Origin: an uncultured Myxococcales bacterium
Lineage (GTDB): Bacteria > Myxococcota_A > Bradymonadia > Bradymonadales > Bradymonadaceae
Length of the DNA stretch: 7,965 bases
NCBI GenBank assembly: GCA_913058025.1
Contig: CAJXPN010000158.1
Span: 1 to 7,965 of the forward strand
Reading direction: 5' to 3'
Under the pieces are notes generated by a model. The model saw nothing but the letters and a program-made list of their open reading frames with translations, made no database searches and was not told the DNA's origin. Position numbers and translations under genes: made by a program. Below are positions 1 through 6,050 of the stretch, in pieces (position 1 is the stretch's first letter; each line of letters begins with the position of its first letter).

Positions 1-50
1 TACGAGATTTCTGCCTGTCTCGTGGGCTCGGAGATGTGTATAAGAGACAG
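1..50 (+). other. Illumina Nextera i7 adapter (artefact)
   Basis: The first 50 bases split exactly into the parts of a Nextera library adapter: TACGAGAT, the end of the flow-cell primer (1-8); TTCTGCCT, the adapter-strand form of index N703 (9-16); GTCTCGTGGGCTCGG, the read-2 primer portion (17-31); and AGATGTGTATAAGAGACAG, the 19-bp Tn5 mosaic end (32-50). This is a technical sequence left on the end of a contig, not part of the genome. Genomic sequence begins at position 51, which is where tagmentation cut the fragment, inside the coding region of the next gene. Confidence 0.98.
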
Positions 51-51
51 G

Positions 52-150
52 CGCCTGATCGACATGCTCGAGGAGGACGACGACATCGAGAACATCTACC
101 ACAACATGGAACTCAGCGATGAGGTCGCCGCCGCGCTCGAGGCCGAGTGA
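52..150 (+). CDS. yebC: YebC/PmpR-family regulator, C-terminal end only
   Basis: An open frame runs from the adapter junction to a TGA at 148-150, giving 32 residues. It contains RLIDMLEEDDDIENIYHNME and ends in an acidic, alanine-rich tail. The pattern of a short helix, an acidic run, then 'hydrophobic-x-N-hydrophobic-Y-x-N' is the recognisable C-terminus of the YebC/PmpR (TACO1-like) family. In that family the last strand and helix follow a 'LE-D-D-DVQNVY-N' motif. Members are about 240-250 residues and have been described as transcriptional regulators and, more recently, as factors that help ribosomes through difficult sequences. About seven eighths of the gene is missing, cut by the contig end rather than by mutation. 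The frame is too short for the family call to be certain, but the motif is distinctive. An intrinsic terminator follows 31 bases after the stop. Confidence 0.82.
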   Translation, partial: RLIDMLEEDDDIENIYHNMELSDEVAAALEAE

Positions 151-181
151 GCCCCGAGCCAGACCTCGCGCCCCGCGCGTC

Positions 182-213
182 GCCCGCCTCGTCTCACGAG
201 GCGGGCTCTTTTT
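182..213 (+). terminator. Intrinsic terminator of the yebC-like gene
   Basis: A perfect 11-bp stem (182-192 pairing with 196-206, core CCCGCCTCGT / ACGAGGCGGG) with a 3-nt CTC loop is followed by TCTTTTT at 207-213. It lies 31 bases past the stop of the YebC-like gene and before the AT-rich patch upstream of the phosphoesterase. A GC-rich stem with a T-tract is a textbook rho-independent terminator in the plus direction. Confidence 0.93.
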
Positions 214-247
214 CGATGTCCTCACCGAGACTGGTAATGACTTAAGA

Positions 248-276
248 CATAATATTTGTAGGGAGGTTCTCTCCCT
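248..276 (+). promoter_or_regulatory. Possible promoter and leader hairpin
   Basis: Bases 232-260 form an AT-rich patch in otherwise very GC-rich DNA. It contains CATAAT (248-253), which matches 5 of 6 bases of the sigma-70 -10 consensus. No convincing -35 box is visible 16-18 bp upstream. Just downstream, AGGGAG (260-265) and CTCCCT (271-276) can form a 6-bp stem with a 5-nt loop. The position, after one terminator and about 120 bp before the phosphoesterase start, suits a promoter for that gene. This is inference from composition and a partial box. Confidence 0.35.
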
Positions 277-373
277 CGACGCCGCTGGAATGCGCGCTCG
301 TCGAGCTTCGGTTGGGCTCGTCTCATCGTCGCTTTCCCTCATCGGGCGCCGCGTCCTCTCGAAGAACACCCAT

Positions 374-961
374 ATGACACGCATCGGCCTCATATCGGAC
401 GTCCACGCTCAGCTCGACGCGCTCGAGTCTGCGCTCGACGTCCTCACCAGGCGAGGCGTCGACCGGGTCCTCTGCGCCGGCGACCTCGTCGACAAGGGCC
501 CCGACGGGGACGCCGTCATCGAGCTCGTACAACGCCGGCTCATACCCTGCGTCCGCGGCAACCACGACGAGTCCGCGGCTCGACATCACCAGCTCACCCC
601 GTGGCCTTCGGAGTCCGACCGGGAGCTCAGCGAGGACTCCGTCGACTACCTCCTCGAGCTCCCCCTCACCCGCTCCTACCTCATCGACGGCCAGCGCCTC
701 CTGCTCGCCCACGGCATCCCCACCTCCAACCGGATCTACTTCTTCCCCGACCGCGGCAAGCCCAAGGAGCTCAAGCGCTGGGCGCGTAACCCCCAGCACG
801 ACTACGTCGTCCTCGGCCACACCCACAGGCCGATGGACGTCGACTGGCTCGGCGCGCGCTACCTCAACCCAGGCTCCGTCTCCAAGACGAGGCCTCGCGA
901 CAGCCACACCTGCGCCATCCTCACGCTCCCGTCGGGTGAGTTCGAGGTCATCGAGCTGTGA
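374..961 (+). CDS. Calcineurin-like metallophosphoesterase
   Basis: The 195-residue product has the full set of metallophosphoesterase motifs in order: D9-x-H11 (ISDVH), G36-D37 (AGDLVDKGP), G62-N63-H64-D65 (RGNHDE), H113 (LLLAHG) and G148-H149-T-H151 (LGHTHRP). These residues hold the two catalytic metal ions, so the enzyme is probably active. Size and motif spacing fit the small YfcE / Metallophos_2 group of cytoplasmic phosphodiesterases and phosphatases; the substrate cannot be told from sequence. There is no signal peptide or membrane segment. The ATG at 374 was chosen because the first beta strand (RIGLISDVH) starts there. The frame stays open to 119, with an ATG at 290 as an alternative, but the added residues are Arg/Ser-rich and overlap the terminator and promoter region. 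No clear ribosome-binding site precedes 374. It is the only gene between the upstream terminator and the convergent block, so probably monocistronic. Confidence 0.92.
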   Translation: MTRIGLISDVHAQLDALESALDVLTRRGVDRVLCAGDLVDKGPDGDAVIELVQRRLIPCVRGNHDESAARHHQLTPWPSESDRELSEDSVDYLLELPLTRSYLIDGQRLLLAHGIPTSNRIYFFPDRGKPKELKRWARNPQHDYVVLGHTHRPMDVDWLGARYLNPGSVSKTRPRDSHTCAILTLPSGEFEVIEL

Positions 962-989
962 TGAGAGCTGCGGCTGGCCTTCGCGCTGA

Positions 990-1019
990 AGCTGTTAGGG
1001 GTACCCTCAGCTCATTTTA
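990..1019 (+). terminator. Probable terminator of the phosphoesterase gene
   Basis: AGCTG (990-994) pairs with CAGCT (1008-1012). Inside it AGGG (997-1000) pairs with CCCT (1004-1007), leaving a two-base bulge and a GTA loop. The T-rich stretch CATTTTATTAT follows from 1013. It begins 28 bases after the phosphoesterase stop, where a terminator would be expected. The stem is bulged and the T-tract is broken by A, so it is weaker than the terminator at 182. Read on the minus strand the hairpin has no T-tract, so it is probably not bidirectional. Confidence 0.55.
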
Positions 1020-1058
1020 TTATGTAGACATTGCATATAGGCCGCGCGAGTGATTCGC

Positions 1059-2702
1059 TCACCACGAGTCACCCCGCCAGATTTCCGCCTCCTCACTCTG
1101 CGCGTCCTCGACCTCGTCTCGGTCGTCCTCCTCGATCGGCGCCTTCGCCGCCGCCTCGAGCGCCTCGAGCGCGTCGCGCATCCCCGCCTTCTCCTCGTCG
1201 TCGGTCAGCCAGTGGTCTTCGAGCCTGGCGACGGCGAGCCGAGCGGGCTCCAGCATCCTGAGGTAACCGTGCTCCTCGCACTCGTCGATGATCATGATCA
1301 GGCCGGCCGCCGCGAGCTCGCGTGCCTCGACGACCCCGACGAGCCGTTGGGCGAGCTCCTGGCTCCACACCTCATGGAGGCCGTTGGCCCAGTAGGTGTA
1401 CACGTCGTCGTGGCACGCGAGGCCGAGCGCCTCGACCCTGGCCTCCAGGGCCCAGAAATCCAAATCCCCCATGGCGTCGGCGAATTCGAGGTCCTGCTCG
1501 AACCCATGCTTCACGTACCGGACCAGAGACCGGTACACCGCCCCGAAGCCCTCCGCGCCCTCACCAGCGAACGACCCGATCATGAAGCACGCGAAGAGGT
1601 GCGCGTCGCGCACGAGGAGTTCTGCCACCTCGTCGTCGATGTCTCCGTCGATGTCTTCGTCGAACTCCTCGCCCAGCTCTTCGGCGAGCTCGGCAGCGAG
1701 CGCGACGTCGACCTCGTCGAGCATCGTCCGACGCGCCTCCTCGATGAGCTCGTCGACGTTCACCACGCTCCTGGCGTGTCGCGCGAGCGCCGTGCCCGTG
1801 TCCGGGTCCGCCCGGACGATCGCCCTCACGCGCGCGGCGCACCACTCCGGCGTGCCCTGGTCGATGCCGTCGATCCGATCGATCGCCCACCCCATGAGGA
1901 GCTCGCGGTCTCTGGCGCCTCCGCGCGCGCGCTCCTGAGCGACCGCGCGCGCTTCGGGCGTGCCCGGGTGACCCGCGAGCAGCGCGCGCGCGGCCAACGT
2001 CGACGAGATCTCATCCCGAGCGCGGCTCAGCTCCAGCAGCGCCGCCGCGTCTGGTACGTCCTCCTCTCGCTCGAAGAGGGCCTTCTTCAACGCCATCATG
2101 TCCTCTATGAGCGCCGACCTGTCCTCGACCGTCGGTCCGTGCTCGGGTCCCCAGTTCGAACCCGCAGGGCACCACGCGACCTTGAGCCCGAATGAGACCT
2201 CGAAGGTCTTGTCGCAGGCTCCCGAGAAGCGACCGCTCAAGTCGCCGAGCGCCCTCTCCGCGTCGGCGTCGAGCAACAGCGCGAACCGCGCTGCGTCTCT
2301 TGACACCCTCAGCGCGTCGAGGACCCCGACTCTGTCCGCCTCGTTCATGTCCAGCTTGAGCACGATGTCGTTCGTCGAGCCCAGGAAGTTCAGCCCGCCC
2401 ATGCCGCTCGCCCCGTAAAGCGTCATCCACGACTCGTGGCTGACTGGGCCGTCGAATTCGATGTCGAGGCTCTCCGATTCGTCGTCGCTACTGATCCTCC
2501 CCTTCCACCTGTATGGAGCGAACGCGGAGGTCCACGACGCGTACTCGAGCGCCATCGGCCCCTCCGGGTCCATGGCGAGGCGCCTGTCGTTGTTCCTACG
2601 CGACTTCGACGCCCTCTTGATGACGATGCCGATGACGAGCATCGCCACGAGCAGCGCAGGTATACCGAGCATCATCGCCGACGCGATCGTTGGTCCGTCC
2701 AT
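1059..2702 (-). CDS. Membrane-anchored paralogue 3, unknown function
   Basis: I do not recognise this 547-residue protein. It starts with a short N-terminus and one hydrophobic segment (about residues 10-28), followed by a basic stretch (KRASKSRRNNDRR). This predicts one membrane anchor with the bulk of the protein in the cytoplasm. A middle domain (about 50-180) contains YRWKGRI and LDMNEADRVGVLDALRV. A long helix-rich part (about 195-520), with units such as LAARALLAGHPGTPEAR, suggests HEAT-like alpha repeats. Residues 328-362 form a very acidic insertion, and the C-terminus is acidic too. It matches the neighbour at 2742-4361 along nearly its whole length: shared patterns include VRAIVRAD, LARHAR-V, MGDL-W, DDVYT-W and DHW-TD. 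The ATG at 2702 is supported by GAGGA (2710-2714), 7 nt upstream. It is last in the probable three-gene operon, 39 nt after the previous stop. No catalytic motif is visible, so a scaffold or binding role is possible but unproven. Confidence 0.85.
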   Translation of the reverse strand: MDGPTIASAMMLGIPALLVAMLVIGIVIKRASKSRRNNDRRLAMDPEGPMALEYASWTSAFAPYRWKGRISSDDESESLDIEFDGPVSHESWMTLYGASGMGGLNFLGSTNDIVLKLDMNEADRVGVLDALRVSRDAARFALLLDADAERALGDLSGRFSGACDKTFEVSFGLKVAWCPAGSNWGPEHGPTVEDRSALIEDMMALKKALFEREEDVPDAAALLELSRARDEISSTLAARALLAGHPGTPEARAVAQERARGGARDRELLMGWAIDRIDGIDQGTPEWCAARVRAIVRADPDTGTALARHARSVVNVDELIEEARRTMLDEVDVALAAELAEELGEEFDEDIDGDIDDEVAELLVRDAHLFACFMIGSFAGEGAEGFGAVYRSLVRYVKHGFEQDLEFADAMGDLDFWALEARVEALGLACHDDVYTYWANGLHEVWSQELAQRLVGVVEARELAAAGLIMIIDECEEHGYLRMLEPARLAVARLEDHWLTDDEEKAGMRDALEALEAAAKAPIEEDDRDEVEDAQSEEAEIWRGDSW

Positions 2703-2709
2703 GTCTTCA

Positions 2710-2714
2710 TCCTC
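2710..2714 (-). promoter_or_regulatory. Ribosome-binding site for paralogue 3
   Basis: On the minus strand GAGGA lies 7 nt before the ATG at 2702, in the short gap after the previous gene's stop. It supports that start. Confidence 0.6.
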
Positions 2715-2741
2715 GTGGTCGTTTGCCTGGGAGGCGTGGTT

Positions 2742-4361
2742 CTAGTGTCCTCGAGAGGTCTTCGCGGGTCGTGGTGATTCCTCCACTTCTTCGAGACCCC
2801 CTGACTCGCTTGGCGTCGACATCGAGATCCCTCCGCCCTCGCCGACCGACAGCGTGAGCTGTCCGCCGTCACGCTTCGCCCCCGCGAGCACCTTCTCGAG
2901 CGCCTTGAGGTGCTCCCGGACCATCACCATGTCGACCTCGTCGGTCGACCAGTGGTCGCTGACCCTCGAGGCGGCGAGGCGGCCCGGCGCGAGCATCCGG
3001 ACGTCCTCCTGGGTGACGGACTCCTCGAGGATGGCGCAAAGGCCCTCGGCCCCGATCGCCTCGGAGGCGACGACCTCGAGCAAGCGAGCCGCCAGCGACG
3101 GCCTCCACACGGCTCCGAGCGCGTGGGACCAGAACGTGTAGACGTCGTCGCGCGCTGCGGTCCCCAGCGCGCATGACACGAAGTCCTCGTGCCACGCGTT
3201 CAGGTCACCCATCACCTCGGAGAAGGAGAGGCTTCGCTGGTAGCTCCATTCGACGTACTCGATGAGCTCGGAGTAGGCGACGGCGAAGTCGCGCGCGTCG
3301 GCGTCTCCCCTGAACGAGCCGAGCAGGAAGAGCGCGAAGTAGTGACCGTCGCGGCGCCGCAGATCCGGTGGGGTCGAGCTCTCCTCTCCGAACCGTACGT
3401 GCGCTTCCCTCACGAGCTCCTCGATGAGGTGAACCCGTCGCGCATGGCGCGCGAGCTCAAGGCCCATCTCGACGTCCGCGCGAACGATCGCGTCGACGCG
3501 CGCACTCAGGCGCTTCTCATCGGTCGCATTCAGGACGCCGAGCGCCTCCTCGTCCAGAGACCAACCCAGCGCCAGCGCGCGGTCTTCTGCGCCTCCACTG
3601 AGCAACCTCCGTGTGATGTCTTCGGCCTGTGGCGAGCCCGCGTGGAGGACCATGAGCGCCCGCTTCGCGAGCACCGAGCGTACCTCGGAGCCCTCCTCGG
3701 CGATCGCCAGGAGCTCCGGGGCATCCGGCGTGGCGATCTCCTCGTCCCTCAAGAGCGCATCCTCGAGCGTCATCATGTGTCCGATGAAGGCGCCGTGGTC
3801 CGTGAGCGCGCGCGCGGACTCCTCGTCCCACGCCTCCATGGGGAGCTTCCATGAGACCTGGAGACCCCACCGAAGCTCGAGCTCCTTCCAACACTCCAAG
3901 GTGAAGCAACCGCTCAACGCCGTCAGCGCCGCCTCCGCCTCCGGGTCGAGCCTCATGAGCAGGCGAGTCGACTTGCGCGGCACACGCAGCGCGTCACACG
4001 CGCCAACCCGTGACGCTTCGTTGAGGTCGAGCGACAGGAGCATCTCCGAGGTCATCCCATGGAGGGTGAAGTCGCCCCAGCCGGATTCGCCCAACAAGTT
4101 GAATGATCCGCGCCCACTACCACCCTCTTTGAAGTTCAGGTCGATGTCTTTTGCGGACAGCCCACGCTCGATCCGTCCCTTCCAGCCCAGCGGAACCAGC
4201 TCCTTACACCACGCCGCGTACTCGCGCTCCGTACGTCGAGCCACCGGCGGCTTGAAGATGGTCGCCCTGGCGAGCCTGTAGAGCGGCAGGAGCGCGAGCA
4301 TGGCCAACAGCGCCTGCGCCCACGCAGGCATCAGCGATAGGTTCTTCAGCAGCTCGTCCAA
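2742..4361 (-). CDS. Membrane-anchored paralogue 2, unknown function
   Basis: This 539-residue protein is the middle member of the paralogous trio; I recognise no named family. A hydrophobic segment at about residues 14-30 (ending LLPLYRLAR) predicts one membrane anchor with a cytoplasmic body. Then come the middle domain (about 45-175; LGWKGRI, LDLNEASRVGACDALRV, WGLQVSW) and a helix-rich region (about 185-495) aligned throughout with the 1059-2702 product. The tail has Gly/Ser-rich units (GGQLTLS, GGGISMS) resembling the tail of the 4393-5895 product. The start was chosen as TTG at 4361: GAGGGG lies just upstream (4365-4370), translation then begins 31 nt after the previous stop, and the N-terminus (MDELLKNLSL...) matches the length seen in the paralogues. 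The frame is open to an ATG at 4631, but those extra 90 residues are Arg/Ser-rich and overlap the neighbouring gene. An ATG at 4331 is another option but lacks a ribosome-binding site. Function is unknown. Confidence 0.84.
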   Translation of the reverse strand: MDELLKNLSLMPAWAQALLAMLALLPLYRLARATIFKPPVARRTEREYAAWCKELVPLGWKGRIERGLSAKDIDLNFKEGGSGRGSFNLLGESGWGDFTLHGMTSEMLLSLDLNEASRVGACDALRVPRKSTRLLMRLDPEAEAALTALSGCFTLECWKELELRWGLQVSWKLPMEAWDEESARALTDHGAFIGHMMTLEDALLRDEEIATPDAPELLAIAEEGSEVRSVLAKRALMVLHAGSPQAEDITRRLLSGGAEDRALALGWSLDEEALGVLNATDEKRLSARVDAIVRADVEMGLELARHARRVHLIEELVREAHVRFGEESSTPPDLRRRDGHYFALFLLGSFRGDADARDFAVAYSELIEYVEWSYQRSLSFSEVMGDLNAWHEDFVSCALGTAARDDVYTFWSHALGAVWRPSLAARLLEVVASEAIGAEGLCAILEESVTQEDVRMLAPGRLAASRVSDHWSTDEVDMVMVREHLKALEKVLAGAKRDGGQLTLSVGEGGGISMSTPSESGGLEEVEESPRPAKTSRGH

Positions 4362-4364
4362 GGT

Positions 4365-4370
4365 CCCCTC
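4365..4370 (-). promoter_or_regulatory. Ribosome-binding site selecting a TTG start
   Basis: The minus strand reads GAGGGGACC then TTG. The GAGG core is 5 nt before the TTG at 4361. No comparable site precedes the ATG at 4331 or the far upstream ATG at 4631, so this site decides the start of paralogue 2. Confidence 0.55.
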
Positions 4371-4392
4371 GATGTGTGATGTCTGCTCGAAC

Positions 4393-5895
4393 TCATGTGC
4401 CCGACTCCTCGGGCTTCGCGGAGGACAACCCGCCCGATTCTCTTGCCGCCGTGACGGCGCCCTCGAGCGTGGCGCTCTGTGCGAGCGAGAGCTCACCGCC
4501 TCGAGAGCCCTCGAGCTCGAAGACGTCCGTGAAGTCGCCGAAGATCGACTCGATCGGTTCGCGCAGATCCTCGCGCGCTGCCCAGGCGCGCCCGAGCGCG
4601 CGCCGCGACGGCTCCCAGGCTCGCCAGACACGCCGCTCGAGGACCTGGCGCGTCAACGCGAGCATGTGCTCGGGCGCGAGCTCCTCGTCGTTCAGGAGCC
4701 CTGGGAGGCCCTCGACGAGCGCGTCGCTCCAGACCTCGTCGAGCCGGTCGATCCAGAGGTCGAGGAACATCCCGTAAGATGGGATCCCCTCGACCCAGGC
4801 GATGACCTCCTCGTCTCCGGTGTCCAGCGACCCGAGCAACGTCGCCGCGGCGTCCTTGCCGAGCTCGGGGATGAACCGCTCGAACCAGCGCCTGGCGTGC
4901 CCGCGCTCCAGCCCCATCGACGCCACCGCAGTGAGCAGCCTGAGCGCGTGGTCGCTGAAGGGGGTGTACCGCCCCGAGGGCACGTGGACGACGTGAGCTT
5001 GGACCTCCTCGGCGTCGAAACGCTCGATGACGTCGCGGCACATCGGTTGGGCGTCTCGCAGTGAGGCGCTCTTGATCGCGAGGCACCGGACCGTGAGCAC
5101 GTCCGGCTTCACGACCCGCTCGTCGAGCGCCCACCCACGGACCTCGTAGCCGAGCGGTTCCTCCTCGCCTCCACCAGACCACGACGCCGCGCACAGCGCG
5201 CGCGCCTCGGGCGAGTCGGGGTGCCTCGAGAGCAGCAGCATCGTGGCGAGCGTCGCGACCCGGTCTCCTCGCTCCGTGACGTACCCGCTCAGGCGCTCCG
5301 CCGTGAGCTCGGGCACGACCAGCCCCGACAGCACCCGACCGAGCGCCTCCGTCACGTCGAGCGACTCCACGACGAACGAGGCGTCGGCGCCCACCTTCGA
5401 GAGCTCCATGTCCACGTGCAGGCCGCCCTCGGAGAGGTTGCACCACAGGATGGTGTCCAGGGCGTTGGTGGCGCGCATGAGGTGGCGCATGAAGCGCTCG
5501 AACTCGGGCGTGAGGAACAACGCGATCGTGGGAGCCAGGTCGCCGCTGAGCTTGACCGCGTCGAGGTGGTCCACGCCCTTACCGTTGGTGCTGAACGAGA
5601 GCCCGTCTGGCGACTCGAGGTCGTCGATGCGCAGGATGAGGCGCTGCCCCTGTTCGTTCCAGACGATGCCCGCGCGGCCCGGGTTGGGGTGAGTGGCGTT
5701 CACGCTGAGCGGGTGATGCGCATAGTGGTGCACCGTGTAGCCGCGCTCGGTGAGGAGGCGATCGAGCGCGTCGATCTCCTTCCTGACCTCTCGCCGCTCG
5801 AGCATGCTCTTGAGCGTCAACCCCCCAAGGATGACCGCGCCCGCCGCGCCCGACGCGAGCAATGGCAGGTTGGCGAGGATCGTTTCGAGGAGCAT
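4393..5895 (-). CDS. Membrane-anchored paralogue 1, unknown function
   Basis: This 500-residue protein is the first gene of the probable operon and the most diverged of the trio. A hydrophobic segment at about residues 9-28 (LANLPLLASGAAGAVILGGL) predicts one membrane anchor, followed by a charged linker (LERREVRKEIDALDRLL). Residues about 70-165 form a middle domain, and about 195-460 are helix-rich. Homology to the other two shows in several places: LLLSRHPDSPEARAL corresponds to ALLAGHPGTPEARAV in the 1059-2702 product, LDEVWSDALVEGLPGLL corresponds to LHEVWSQELAQRLVGVV, and the segment around residue 175-190 aligns too. The tail (GGELSLAQ ... ESGGL) resembles that of paralogue 2. The ATG at 5895 was chosen because it places the anchor at the N-terminus as in the paralogues. 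The frame stays open to 6006, with another ATG at 5952, but the extra residues are Arg/His/Thr-rich and would leave little room for a promoter. No good ribosome-binding site precedes 5895, so the start is less certain than the frame. No catalytic motif is seen. Confidence 0.83.
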   Translation of the reverse strand: MLLETILANLPLLASGAAGAVILGGLTLKSMLERREVRKEIDALDRLLTERGYTVHHYAHHPLSVNATHPNPGRAGIVWNEQGQRLILRIDDLESPDGLSFSTNGKGVDHLDAVKLSGDLAPTIALFLTPEFERFMRHLMRATNALDTILWCNLSEGGLHVDMELSKVGADASFVVESLDVTEALGRVLSGLVVPELTAERLSGYVTERGDRVATLATMLLLSRHPDSPEARALCAASWSGGGEEEPLGYEVRGWALDERVVKPDVLTVRCLAIKSASLRDAQPMCRDVIERFDAEEVQAHVVHVPSGRYTPFSDHALRLLTAVASMGLERGHARRWFERFIPELGKDAAATLLGSLDTGDEEVIAWVEGIPSYGMFLDLWIDRLDEVWSDALVEGLPGLLNDEELAPEHMLALTRQVLERRVWRAWEPSRRALGRAWAAREDLREPIESIFGDFTDVFELEGSRGGELSLAQSATLEGAVTAARESGGLSSAKPEESGT

Positions 5896-5937
5896 GGAGC
5901 GTTGGTGGCTTCGGTTCGTGTGTCGCGAGGTTGGAAG

Positions 5938-5944
5938 ACTATAG
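5938..5944 (-). promoter_or_regulatory. Possible promoter for the three-paralogue operon
   Basis: On the minus strand TATAGT (5943-5938) matches 5 of 6 bases of a -10 box and lies about 43 nt before the ATG at 5895, in the 155-bp divergent gap. The overlapping CTATAG is palindromic, so it could also serve the opposite direction. No clear -35 box is seen on either side. A weak call, based on position and one hexamer. Confidence 0.25.
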
Positions 5945-6038
5945 CCCTTCATGTGGGTTATGGCGCGCTGCGTCGTGACGTGCGCCTCTCTGGGCGCTAG
6001 CGTCATGCGTACTCGGGGCCTTTGGCGCCCGACGACCC

Positions 6039-6044
6039 AAGGAG
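6039..6044 (+). promoter_or_regulatory. Strong ribosome-binding site
   Basis: AAGGAG ends 6 nt before the ATG at 6051. It is the best Shine-Dalgarno match in the window and fixes the start of the PLP-dependent enzyme gene. Confidence 0.85.
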
Positions 6045-6050
6045 AGACTC

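Noticed and set aside
32..50. Tn5 mosaic end as sign of a transposon
   Set aside because: It is embedded in a complete Nextera adapter with index and primer parts, so it comes from library preparation and not from a mobile element.
119..373. N-terminal extension of the phosphoesterase
   Set aside because: The extra 85 residues are Arg/Pro/Ser-rich, overlap the end of the YebC-like gene and its terminator, and precede the normal first strand of the fold.
1289..1300. Palindrome TGATCATGATCA as an operator
   Set aside because: It lies inside the coding sequence for an Ile/Met run of paralogue 3 and is explained by those codons.
1050..2195. A 381-codon open frame on the plus strand
   Set aside because: It is antisense to paralogue 3, which has a membrane anchor, a ribosome-binding site and a neighbouring homologue. 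The plus-strand product shows none of these.
5896..6006. N-terminal extension of paralogue 1
   Set aside because: The added 37 residues are His/Arg/Thr-rich, lack a ribosome-binding site and would displace the anchor from the N-terminus, unlike the other paralogues.
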